Notes under the pieces: model-generated
Databases searched by the model: none
Told to the model about the DNA's origin: nothing
The model's input: only the letters and a program-made list of their open reading frames with translations
In this document: piece after piece, positions 1 through 5,430 of the stretch
Position numbering within the stretch: the first letter of the stretch is position 1
Layout of the letters: each line of letters begins with the position of its first letter
Position numbers and translations under genes: made by a program
Source: Candidatus Nitrosopumilus sp.
GTDB lineage: Archaea; Thermoproteota; Nitrososphaeria; Nitrososphaerales; Nitrosopumilaceae
Length of the DNA: 7,606 nucleotides
Reading direction: 5' to 3'
Assembly: GCA_018674605.1 (NCBI GenBank)
Contig: JABGZU010000104.1
Span: forward strand, 1-7,606

Positions 1-953
1 GCTATTGGAACATAATATGTTGCAATTCTCCAACCAATTACTGCATCCCAAGCAAGAATTCCTTCAGTGATAGTAAAATCAAAAGGATTTAGATTATTTA
101 GATAAGCAATAATACCAAATTCAGCTAAACCTGAACCACCAATTGTAATAGGTAAATTACCAATTGCATTTGCACCCATAACTGCCATTATAGAATCAAA
201 CATACTAATCACATATCCGGTTCCCATTGCAATAATCATAAAAGATATTCCATAAAATGACCAAGATGCAAGAGAGAATAAGAAGGAAATTGTAAATATT
301 TTCTTAGATTCTGGAGTTTGTATATTTTCTCTAATCATAGTACATGTTTCTTCCATCCAATTGTTTGTTTGATTAATTATTTTAGTTCCTTTTTCTTTTC
401 CTAATTTTGTAACAAGTGCTTCTAAAACATTTGGAACTTGAAATGTGTGTTTAGAAGATAAGAAAAACATAACCATCCATAAAGATGTAATAGAAATACT
501 AGTAGCTAAAATGACTATTCCTACAACATATGCTCCATTCAATAATGCAATTATTCCTGCCAACATAGACAATAAACCTGCTGCAAGTACCTCAGTTACA
601 ATATCAACAAGTGCAATCCATGTAGCCTTTGAGAGTTCTATTCCCTTTTTCTTTAAATAATAAATTACAATAAATTCTGCTCCAATAAACATTGGAGTTG
701 TAAATTTGATAAATTCACTTCCAACTCTAACACCCACTAATTTTAAAAAAGAATCAGTATTACCAAGATATTTTCTTGTGATATATGCAAATTTAATTCC
801 CTGTAAACCTAGTTTAATCATCATTGCAATAATTGCACCTACAAATGGAAAAATCCCAATTGCAAGAATATCTTCTATCTTAATATCAAATTGAATGGCA
901 ATGAGAATAATTGGAATTAATGTAACAGGTATAGCTACTATTCTCCAATTCAT
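1..953 (-). CDS. UPF0104 / LPG-synthase-TM-like flippase-family membrane protein (C-terminus cut by window edge)
   Basis: The minus strand is open from the ATG at 953 to the window edge, giving 317 complete codons and no stop, so the C-terminus is missing. An in-frame TGA lies five codons upstream and there is no other ATG between, which fixes the start. The protein is strongly hydrophobic with many membrane segments (about residues 5-22, 28-48, 84-100, 112-138, 140-164, 215-245 and beyond). Two stretches resemble the PF03706 family (lysylphosphatidylglycerol synthase TM region / UPF0104): the VRVGSEFIKFTTPMFIGAE block near 75-93, and GNLPITIGGSGLAEFG at 265-280, matching the family's 'lP.tpGGlG..E' signature. 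Members are integral membrane proteins; several are implicated in lipid or glycan-lipid translocation, but archaeal ones are mostly uncharacterised. The substrate cannot be read from the sequence. It is divergent from the GPN GTPase operon, and no gene overlaps it convincingly on the other strand. Confidence 0.85.
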   Translation of the reverse strand, partial: MNWRIVAIPVTLIPIILIAIQFDIKIEDILAIGIFPFVGAIIAMMIKLGLQGIKFAYITRKYLGNTDSFLKLVGVRVGSEFIKFTTPMFIGAEFIVIYYLKKKGIELSKATWIALVDIVTEVLAAGLLSMLAGIIALLNGAYVVGIVILATSISITSLWMVMFFLSSKHTFQVPNVLEALVTKLGKEKGTKIINQTNNWMEETCTMIRENIQTPESKKIFTISFLFSLASWSFYGISFMIIAMGTGYVISMFDSIMAVMGANAIGNLPITIGGSGLAEFGIIAYLNNLNPFDFTITEGILAWDAVIGWRIATYYVPI

Positions 954-1009
954 TTGATATTTTTTTCAAATAATCAAATATGAAAGTTGATGAAATTTAG
1001 ATATCTAAC

Positions 1010-1034
1010 TTTTATGCCATTCTTAGGCATAAAA
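1010..1034. promoter_or_regulatory. Perfect 9-bp inverted repeat, possible operator or RNA hairpin
   Basis: The arms TTTTATGCC (1010-1018) and GGCATAAAA (1026-1034) are perfectly complementary around a 7-nt spacer. The spacing between arm centres is 16 bp, compatible with a dimeric winged-helix regulator. The dyad stands about 57 bp upstream of the flippase-like gene and about 125 bp upstream of the GPN gene. A TATA-like string on the minus strand (GCATAAAA) lies in the left arm, so binding here could block that promoter. It is not placed like a terminator, because no gene ends nearby on either strand. The dyad is seen directly; its role is inferred. Confidence 0.4.
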
Positions 1035-1127
1035 AGGAGAATTAAATTGAAATTTAGATTAATTTTATAACTAATTTAGAATTTAAAATAATTATAAAAT
1101 AAATTTCTTCAATTATCATCTAGTTTG

Positions 1128-1136
1128 AAATATAAG
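1128..1136 (+). promoter_or_regulatory. TATA-like box upstream of GPN GTPase
   Basis: AAATATAAG is centred about 28 nt before the TTG start at 1160. Archaeal TATA boxes usually lie about 25-27 nt before the transcription start, so this box would give an almost leaderless mRNA. Competing boxes at 1063-1070 and 1091-1100 would give leaders of tens of nucleotides, so the choice is uncertain. Confidence 0.35.
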
Positions 1137-1159
1137 CAAAGAAAAGAAATCAAGATAGA

Positions 1160-1918
1160 TTGAAGACAATTTTTGTTACTGGAACAGCTGGTTCTGGCAA
1201 ATCATCACTTACATCAAAATTATATGAATATTACACAAGGAATGGAGCATTTGCTGCAGTCCTAAATTTAGATCCTGGTGTTGAAGCTATGCCATACAAT
1301 TGTGATGTCGATGTTAGAGATTATGTGGATTATGTTTCAATAATGCAACAATATAGTCTTGGTCCAAATGGAGCATTGGTAATGGCAAATGATTTGATTG
1401 CATCAAAAATTGATGAAATACAAAATGAGGTCAATAACATAAATCCAGACTATTTAATTGTCGATACACCAGGTCAAATTGAATTATTTGCATATCGTTC
1501 TAGTGGTCGTTTTATTGTAGATAACATAACATCTGAAGAAAAAACTAGTATTTTTCTTTTTGATGGTTCAATAATCACTACGCCTGTAAATTTTGTGTCA
1601 ATTGCATTACTAGCAACATCAATTCGATTACGACTTAATTTACCAACAATAAATGCAATAACAAAAACAGATGTAATAGACACTAAATTAAACGACATAC
1701 TGCAATGGTCAACAAATTCAAATGCATTAGAAAATGCAATTGCTAATGATACAGATGGTGAAACATATACGCTAACTACAAGCATTTTACGAGGATTAAA
1801 TCTTAGTGGATTTGCACAAGGATTAGTCCCAATTTCAAATTTAACGGGAAAAGGTATTGTTAATCTAGAGAGTGCATTAAGCAGAATTCTTAATTTGGGT
1901 GAAGAGGTAGAAGGCTAA
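1160..1918 (+). CDS. GPN-loop GTPase (archaeal PAB0955-like ATP/GTP-binding protein)
   Basis: This 252-residue P-loop NTPase carries all hallmarks of the GPN family. The Walker A is GTAGSGKSS at 8-16, and the LNLDPGVE block follows at 35-42. The diagnostic Gly-Pro-Asn insertion (LGPNGAL) is at 67-73, the Walker B/switch DTPGQIELF at 102-110, and the base-recognition motif is TKTD at 168-171. Length and order fit the archaeal homodimeric family typified by Pyrococcus PAB0955. Eukaryotic GPN proteins assist RNA polymerase II assembly; the archaeal role is not firmly known. The start must be the TTG at 1160: there is no ATG or GTG between the in-frame TAA at 1133-1135 and the P-loop, and the P-loop begins only seven residues in. 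It is first in an apparent operon with thrB, whose start codon directly abuts this gene's TAA, and queC. Confidence 0.93.
   Translation: MKTIFVTGTAGSGKSSLTSKLYEYYTRNGAFAAVLNLDPGVEAMPYNCDVDVRDYVDYVSIMQQYSLGPNGALVMANDLIASKIDEIQNEVNNINPDYLIVDTPGQIELFAYRSSGRFIVDNITSEEKTSIFLFDGSIITTPVNFVSIALLATSIRLRLNLPTINAITKTDVIDTKLNDILQWSTNSNALENAIANDTDGETYTLTTSILRGLNLSGFAQGLVPISNLTGKGIVNLESALSRILNLGEEVEG
1904..1908 (+). promoter_or_regulatory. Possible Shine-Dalgarno sequence for thrB
   Basis: GAGGT, inside the last codons of the GPN GTPase gene, ends 10 nt before the TTG start of thrB and matches the core of an archaeal anti-Shine-Dalgarno target (GGAGGTGAT). It is one of very few such matches in the window. 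Since thrB begins with TTG directly after a stop codon, this site or translational coupling would have to guide initiation. The spacing is slightly long, so the call is tentative. Confidence 0.35.
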
Positions 1919-2842
1919 TTGGTATCAAAAATTACAATTAAAGCACCATCATCTACTGCTAATTTAGGTCCTGGATTTGATACATTTGGATTAGCAATTG
2001 ATGCATTTTATGATGAAATTACATTAACGAAAACAAAAAGTGGTATCACAATAGTTACAGATGATAATATTCCCACAAATCCAGAAAACAATACTGCAGG
2101 ATTAGTTATAAAAAATATGAAAAAGAAATTAAAAATTAAAGATGGTATTGAAATTAAAATAAAAAAAGGAATACCTGCAGGATTTGGAATGGGTAGTAGT
2201 GCAGGATCTGCTGCAGCAAGTGCAGTAGCATTTAATAAATTATTTAAATTAAAATTAAATTCCAATGCATTAGTAGAATTTGCAGGATTTGGTGAAAAAG
2301 CAAGTGCAGGTTCAATTCATTATGATAATGTAGCAGCATCAGTTTTAGGAGGATTTGTAATTGTTAAAACAGATCCATTAAATGTAATTACAATAGAACC
2401 TCCTATGAATTTAAAAATGTGTATTGCAGTTCCAAAAATAGTAGTTCCTAAAAAGAAAACAAAAGTTTCAAGAGGAGTAATTCCTAAAAAAATAAAATTA
2501 ACAGATGCAGTATTAAACATATCAAACGCAGCATCAATTGTTGCTGGATTTATGAAAAAAGATCCAGAATTAATTGGAAATTCAGTAAAAGATGTAATTG
2601 TAGAACCTGCAAGACAGCATATGATTCCAGGATATACCAAAGTTAAACAAAATGCCATGAAAGCAGGAGCATATGGTGTAACAATTAGTGGTGCAGGACC
2701 ATCAGTAATTGCATTTTCAAAAAATTCATTTGATTTAAAAAAAATTAGTACTGCAATGTCAAAGGGATTCAAAAGTGCAAATATTGATTGTCAGACAATA
2801 ATATGTAAGCCAAGTAAAGGTGCGATACATACAAAAAAATAA
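1919..2842 (+). CDS. thrB: Homoserine kinase (threonine biosynthesis, GHMP kinase family)
   Basis: This 307-residue cytoplasmic enzyme should phosphorylate L-homoserine with ATP to O-phosphohomoserine, the substrate of threonine synthase. All three GHMP-kinase motifs are present: motif 1 PSSTANLGPGFDTFGLA (10-26), the ATP-binding motif 2 GIPAGFGMGSSAGSAAA (84-100), and the C-terminal motif 3 YGVTISGAGP (252-261). The N-terminal SANLGPGFD-like block is typical of ThrB rather than of mevalonate or galactose kinases, and the length matches the family. The start is forced: the TAA of the GPN gene is in the same reading frame immediately before, so the TTG at 1919 is the first available codon, and motif 1 begins nine residues later. 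queC follows after 12 nt. The gene is extremely AT-rich with many AAA/AAT/ATT codons. Shikimate or other GHMP kinase activity is a less likely alternative. Confidence 0.92.
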   Translation: MVSKITIKAPSSTANLGPGFDTFGLAIDAFYDEITLTKTKSGITIVTDDNIPTNPENNTAGLVIKNMKKKLKIKDGIEIKIKKGIPAGFGMGSSAGSAAASAVAFNKLFKLKLNSNALVEFAGFGEKASAGSIHYDNVAASVLGGFVIVKTDPLNVITIEPPMNLKMCIAVPKIVVPKKKTKVSRGVIPKKIKLTDAVLNISNAASIVAGFMKKDPELIGNSVKDVIVEPARQHMIPGYTKVKQNAMKAGAYGVTISGAGPSVIAFSKNSFDLKKISTAMSKGFKSANIDCQTIICKPSKGAIHTKK

Positions 2843-2854
2843 TTGTGATAAATT

Positions 2855-3529
2855 ATGAAAAAAGCAGTTATTGTATTTAGTGGAGGAGTAGATTCTGTTT
2901 GTGCAGTTTCATTTTTGAAATCAAAATATGAATTATATGGAATTACATTTTCATATGGACAAAAAGCAAATATGGAAATTTCAGCTGCAAAATCTTTTGC
3001 AAAAAAACTTGGATTAAAAGATCACAAAATTATTGATATCGGTTTTATGAAAAATCTTTATGGAAATTCAAATGTTTTAACAAGTTCAAAAAGAAAAATA
3101 CCAACAAAATTTGAATATTCAATTGTAGTTCCAATTAGAAATGCAGTATTTCTTTCAATAGCATCAGCATGGGCTTTTACACTTAATGCCTCACTTGTTG
3201 TATATGGTGCACATACAGGAGATACAAATTATCCTGATTGTCGACCAAAATTTGCAAAAAAATTAGAAAGTGCATTTAATGAAGGAGAAATTGATGGGAT
3301 AAAATCAAAATTACGAAAAAATATTGAAATTTGGTCACCTTACCGTATGGGATTATCAAAAAGTGATTTATTAAAATCAGGAATTAAAAATTTAGGAGAT
3401 TCTATTTTTAAAACTTGGAGTTGTTATGCAAATAAAAAATATCATTGTGGAATTTGTGAATCTTGTAATAATAGAAAAAGTGCATTTGAAAAAGCTGGAA
3501 TTATAGATAAAACAAAATATATCAAATAA
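2855..3529 (+). CDS. queC: 7-cyano-7-deazaguanine (preQ0) synthase QueC
   Basis: This 224-residue enzyme converts 7-carboxy-7-deazaguanine, ammonia and ATP to preQ0, the precursor of archaeosine at tRNA position 15. It has the N-terminal PP-loop FSGGVDS at 8-14, the family block TFSYGQK at 31-37, VPIRNAVFLS at 92-101, and GAHTGDTNYPDCRPKF at 118-133, the counterpart of the family's 'H..D...YPDCRP' motif. The C-terminal zinc site is SCY...HCGICESC with Cys190, Cys198, Cys201 and Cys204, followed by NNRKSAFEKAGI. All expected motifs are intact and the length is normal for the family. The ATG at 2855 follows thrB by 12 nt, with a weak GTGAT at 2845-2849, so it is probably cotranscribed. Its pathway partners queE and folE lie a short distance away on the opposite strand, converging on it. 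Confidence 0.95.
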   Translation: MKKAVIVFSGGVDSVCAVSFLKSKYELYGITFSYGQKANMEISAAKSFAKKLGLKDHKIIDIGFMKNLYGNSNVLTSSKRKIPTKFEYSIVVPIRNAVFLSIASAWAFTLNASLVVYGAHTGDTNYPDCRPKFAKKLESAFNEGEIDGIKSKLRKNIEIWSPYRMGLSKSDLLKSGIKNLGDSIFKTWSCYANKKYHCGICESCNNRKSAFEKAGIIDKTKYIK

Positions 3530-3538
3530 TCAAATTAT

Positions 3539-3784
3539 TTATTTTAGAATTTTCTTTTTTAAAATTAAACTTCTAATAATTACATACCAAACTAAAAAGA
3601 ATGATGCAAAAATTCCGGTAATCACATAATTATGTTGTTCAACAGTTAATTCTTCAAATGAATTAGTAATTGTAACTGCAGATAGAAAAGCAATTACAAT
3701 AAGAGCAACACATTCTATTGCATACCATGTCCAACTAGGCCAAGATTCCTTTGGAATGTGAATATACGGATTTGCTTTTCCCAT
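3539..3784 (-). CDS. Small two-TM membrane protein of unknown function (81 aa)
   Basis: I do not recognise a family. The 81-residue product has a tryptophan-rich N-terminal segment (WPSWTW, 15-20) and two predicted membrane helices at about 20-40 and 53-75. They are joined by a short acidic loop (EELTVEQHN), and the tail is very basic (RSLILKKKILK). The ATG at 3784 is preceded by a TATA-like TTAAATAAT centred 25 nt upstream, suggesting its own nearly leaderless promoter. It could also be read through from folE, 42 nt upstream. The stop sits only 9 bp from the convergent queC stop. The start with its promoter box, the membrane topology and the sensible composition support a real gene; a role connected with the flanking preQ0 genes is only positional inference. 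Confidence 0.75.
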   Translation of the reverse strand: MGKANPYIHIPKESWPSWTWYAIECVALIVIAFLSAVTITNSFEELTVEQHNYVITGIFASFFLVWYVIIRSLILKKKILK

Positions 3785-3804
3785 AATGATAATGAAAAAT
3801 GTTG

Positions 3805-3813
3805 ATTATTTAA
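3805..3813 (-). promoter_or_regulatory. TATA-like box for the 81-aa membrane protein
   Basis: On the minus strand TTAAATAAT is centred 25 nt before the ATG at 3784, preceded by A-rich sequence. The same TTAAATAA core stands upstream of queE. The placement predicts an mRNA starting at or next to the start codon. Confidence 0.4.
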
Positions 3814-3826
3814 TTTTTGAGGATGG

Positions 3827-4384
3827 CTAAAAAGATGAATTTGATGCACGTTTTCTAATTAAAGCTATGATACTCTCTTTTTCATCCTTATTTTCATAAA
3901 TTCCTCTAAATGCAGATGAAGAAAGAGTTGCATCGTTTCTAACCCCACGCATTTTCATACATAGATGTTCAGCGTCAGCAAAAACAACTACACCTTTTAC
4001 TCCTTGAGAATATAGTTCATCAGCAATATTTTTGGTTAAACGTTCTTGAATTTGTAGTCTTTTTGAATATTTTTCAACTAATCTAACTAGTTTTGATATT
4101 CCAAAAACCCTTCCATTCGGTGAATAAGCAATGTGAATTTTTCCATAAAATGGTAACATGTGGTGTTCACACATTGAATAAAATTGAATATCTCGTGCAA
4201 TAACTACATCAGAATCTTCTGAAAATTGTACAGATAATTCTGAATCAGAATCATATCCAGCAAAAATTTCTTTATACATACCTGCAATTCTCTTTGGAGT
4301 TTCTCTTAATCCTTCACGAGTTGGATCTTCGCCAACTTCAATAATTAATTCTCTGACAAGTTTTTTTACACGTTCTTCATCCAT
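3827..4384 (-). CDS. folE: GTP cyclohydrolase I (FolE type)
   Basis: This 185-residue enzyme converts GTP to 7,8-dihydroneopterin triphosphate. The sequence has the N-terminal EDPTREGLRETPKRIA helix (19-34) and the zinc ligands Cys72 and His75 in the SMCEHHMLPF motif (70-79). GKIHIAYSP follows at 81-89, and the central block includes GISKLVRLVEKYSKRLQIQERLT. The AEHLCMKMRG motif (138-147) holds His140 and the third zinc ligand Cys142. These correspond to E. coli Cys110, His113, His179 and Cys181. The usual 'RKPGS' after RGVR is replaced by RNDATLSSSAFRG. With queE upstream and queC opposite, the main job is probably feeding preQ0 synthesis; a pterin cofactor role is the alternative. Many archaea use the unrelated MptA enzyme for this step, so a bacterial-type FolE is notable. 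The start ATG at 4384 is followed at once by the conserved N-terminus; no Shine-Dalgarno is evident. Confidence 0.95.
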   Translation of the reverse strand: MDEERVKKLVRELIIEVGEDPTREGLRETPKRIAGMYKEIFAGYDSDSELSVQFSEDSDVVIARDIQFYSMCEHHMLPFYGKIHIAYSPNGRVFGISKLVRLVEKYSKRLQIQERLTKNIADELYSQGVKGVVVFADAEHLCMKMRGVRNDATLSSSAFRGIYENKDEKESIIALIRKRASNSSF

Positions 4385-4416
4385 TTTGTGTTTTATCCTT
4401 TTTTCTAGTATTTGAA

Positions 4417-4434
4417 CCTAATCAGAATTTTAGG
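4417..4434. promoter_or_regulatory. Short dyad between queE and folE
   Basis: In the 62-nt queE-folE gap, CCTAA (4417-4421) and TTAGG (4430-4434) form a 5-bp inverted repeat with an 8-nt spacer. It stands about 33-50 nt upstream of the folE start, where a promoter element or operator would be expected. The arms are short enough to arise by chance, so this is a weak call. Confidence 0.2.
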
Positions 4435-4446
4435 CAGGTGTTAATT

Positions 4447-5160
4447 TTATGGGGCTCCAATAAATTTGTGTAATTGTGGAACTACTTTAACATCAATATA
4501 ATATGGAAATACAACATCATACAAACTCAATAAAAGATCTAAAGATGGTTCAGAGATACCATATGTAGGTTGAATTACAAATCCATCAATACTCTCTTTT
4601 GAAATTATATTAAAAATTTGATTCACTAATTCTTGAAAATCATCTAATTTTGTTTTAGAACTAACTACAATTTTGATATAAGTTATTTTTTTTGATTTTA
4701 CAGATGATTCAAGACATTTCATAGTATGACCAATTAATTTGTCATAATGTTTAGGATCAGCAAAATCAGAGTCTTTGGTTTTAAATTCAATTTTTACAAT
4801 ATCAATAAAAGGTAAAACATGATTAAATCGATCAATATCAAAACATGATGATTCCAAATATGTAGGGATTTTTTTATTTTGAATATGTTTTGCAAGTTCT
4901 GCTACTGCTTGATGTTGAATTAAAGGATCACCTCCAGTAAAATTTACTTTGTAAGTTTGATTTTGTAAATTAGAATCAATTAATTCATTTGCTGCTTCAA
5001 TTGTATACTCTATACCAGAATCAAGAGGTAATGATTCCTTAGTATCACAATAAAAACATGTGAAAGGACACCCTGCAAGTCTAACAAAGAGAGTCTTAGT
5101 ACCATAAAGAATACCTTCACCTTCTACAGACGTAAATATTTCAAATAATCTTACTTTCAA
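4447..5160 (-). CDS. queE: 7-carboxy-7-deazaguanine synthase QueE (radical SAM)
   Basis: This 237-residue radical-SAM enzyme rearranges 6-carboxy-5,6,7,8-tetrahydropterin to 7-carboxy-7-deazaguanine, the substrate of QueC. The family N-terminus EIFTSVEGEGILYGTKTLFVRLAG (7-30) leads into the CxxxCxxC cluster motif CPFTCFYCDT with Cys31, Cys35 and Cys38 binding the 4Fe-4S cluster. The SAM-binding 'GGE' motif appears as TGGDPLIQ (75-82), with Asp in place of the usual Glu. The C-terminus carries the family PQLHK motif in VKVVPQLHKFIG. The length is normal to slightly long for QueE. The ATG at 5160 is preceded by a TATA-like box about 30 nt upstream. folE follows 62 nt downstream, so the two may be cotranscribed. 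Confidence 0.93.
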   Translation of the reverse strand: MKVRLFEIFTSVEGEGILYGTKTLFVRLAGCPFTCFYCDTKESLPLDSGIEYTIEAANELIDSNLQNQTYKVNFTGGDPLIQHQAVAELAKHIQNKKIPTYLESSCFDIDRFNHVLPFIDIVKIEFKTKDSDFADPKHYDKLIGHTMKCLESSVKSKKITYIKIVVSSKTKLDDFQELVNQIFNIISKESIDGFVIQPTYGISEPSLDLLLSLYDVVFPYYIDVKVVPQLHKFIGAP

Positions 5161-5184
5161 GTAATAATTCTTATTTTTTTCATT

Positions 5185-5195
5185 ATTTATTTAAT
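5185..5195 (-). promoter_or_regulatory. TATA-like box for queE
   Basis: On the minus strand ATTAAATAAAT is centred about 30 nt before the queE ATG. It lies in the 44-nt gap after the 64-aa gene. It predicts a leader of only a few nucleotides, consistent with the absence of any Shine-Dalgarno before queE. Confidence 0.4.
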
Positions 5196-5204
5196 GAGTT
5201 TGTA

Positions 5205-5399
5205 CTAGTGCATTACAGGTTCTTTTGTATAGAATAATCCACTGATGAAAAATACCACACCTAATATTCCAATAGTACTTCCAATCAATTCTACTTGATT
5301 TTGTAATTCTCCTCCAATTGGAGACCATAACCAAGCCATTAATGCACCAACTATGATCATAGGGATTCCTACGCCTACTGAAATCGTTTTAGAAACCAT
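5205..5399 (-). CDS. Small two-TM membrane protein of unknown function (64 aa)
   Basis: I do not recognise a family. The 64-residue product has two predicted membrane helices, about 6-25 (glycine-rich, ending AWLW) and 38-57 (GSTIGILGVVFFISGLFY). They are joined by a short polar loop (GGELQNQVE), with a brief KEPVMH tail. The small-residue GxxxG-like spacing suggests helix packing. A TATA-like TTCATATACA lies about 25 nt before the ATG at 5399, so the gene probably has its own near-leaderless promoter. It lies 31 nt after the secreted helical protein gene and 44 nt before queE. The promoter box, the clean topology and the tight packing argue that it is real; the function is unknown. Confidence 0.75.
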   Translation of the reverse strand: MVSKTISVGVGIPMIIVGALMAWLWSPIGGELQNQVELIGSTIGILGVVFFISGLFYTKEPVMH

Positions 5400-5418
5400 G
5401 TTGAAATTCTTTAGAAAA

Positions 5419-5428
5419 TGTATATGAA
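5419..5428 (-). promoter_or_regulatory. TATA-like box for the 64-aa membrane protein
   Basis: On the minus strand TTCATATACA is centred about 24-25 nt before the ATG at 5399, within the 31-nt gap after the preceding stop. This is the spacing of an archaeal TATA box serving a leaderless transcript. Confidence 0.45.
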
Positions 5429-5430
5429 GC

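Larger units (their letters stand above)
954..1159. other. Divergent intergenic region
   Basis: This 206-bp, very AT-rich stretch lies between the divergently transcribed flippase-like gene and the GPN GTPase operon, so it must carry both promoters. It contains one conspicuous dyad (1010-1034) and several TATA-like strings on the plus strand (TTTTATAA at 1063-1070, ATTATAAAAT at 1091-1100, AAATATAAG at 1128-1136). I see no open frame, tRNA or other RNA gene in it. Confidence 0.8.

Noticed and set aside
445..894. Two plus-strand open frames (445-660 and 706-894) as small genes
   Set aside because: They lie wholly antisense to the flippase-like gene, which runs unbroken across the whole stretch with family motifs; their translations look like shadow sequence.
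1010..1034. The dyad as a transcription terminator
   Set aside because: No gene ends nearby on either strand; both flanking genes start from this region.
954..1159. A tRNA or small RNA gene in the divergent region
   Set aside because: No cloverleaf-compatible arms, T-loop GTTCRA-like box or GC-rich stems, apart from the short dyad.
1474..2772. Minus-strand open frames at 1474-1785, 2008-2265 and 2320-2772
   Set aside because: They are antisense to the well-supported GPN GTPase and thrB genes, with hydrophobic shadow translations and no promoter or family motif.
1160..2842. A single GPN GTPase-ThrB fusion protein
   Set aside because: An intact TAA separates them, each half has full family length, and I know of no such fusion; separate genes are the simpler reading.
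3530..3538. A dedicated bidirectional terminator between queC and the 81-aa gene
   Set aside because: The 9-bp gap has no hairpin; nearby T-rich runs lie inside the coding ends and are too common in this AT-rich DNA to call.
5161..5204. A preQ0/preQ1 riboswitch before queE
   Set aside because: The gap is only 44 nt, AT-rich, without the stem-loop and pseudoknot pattern of preQ1 riboswitches, and the TATA-like placement leaves almost no leader.
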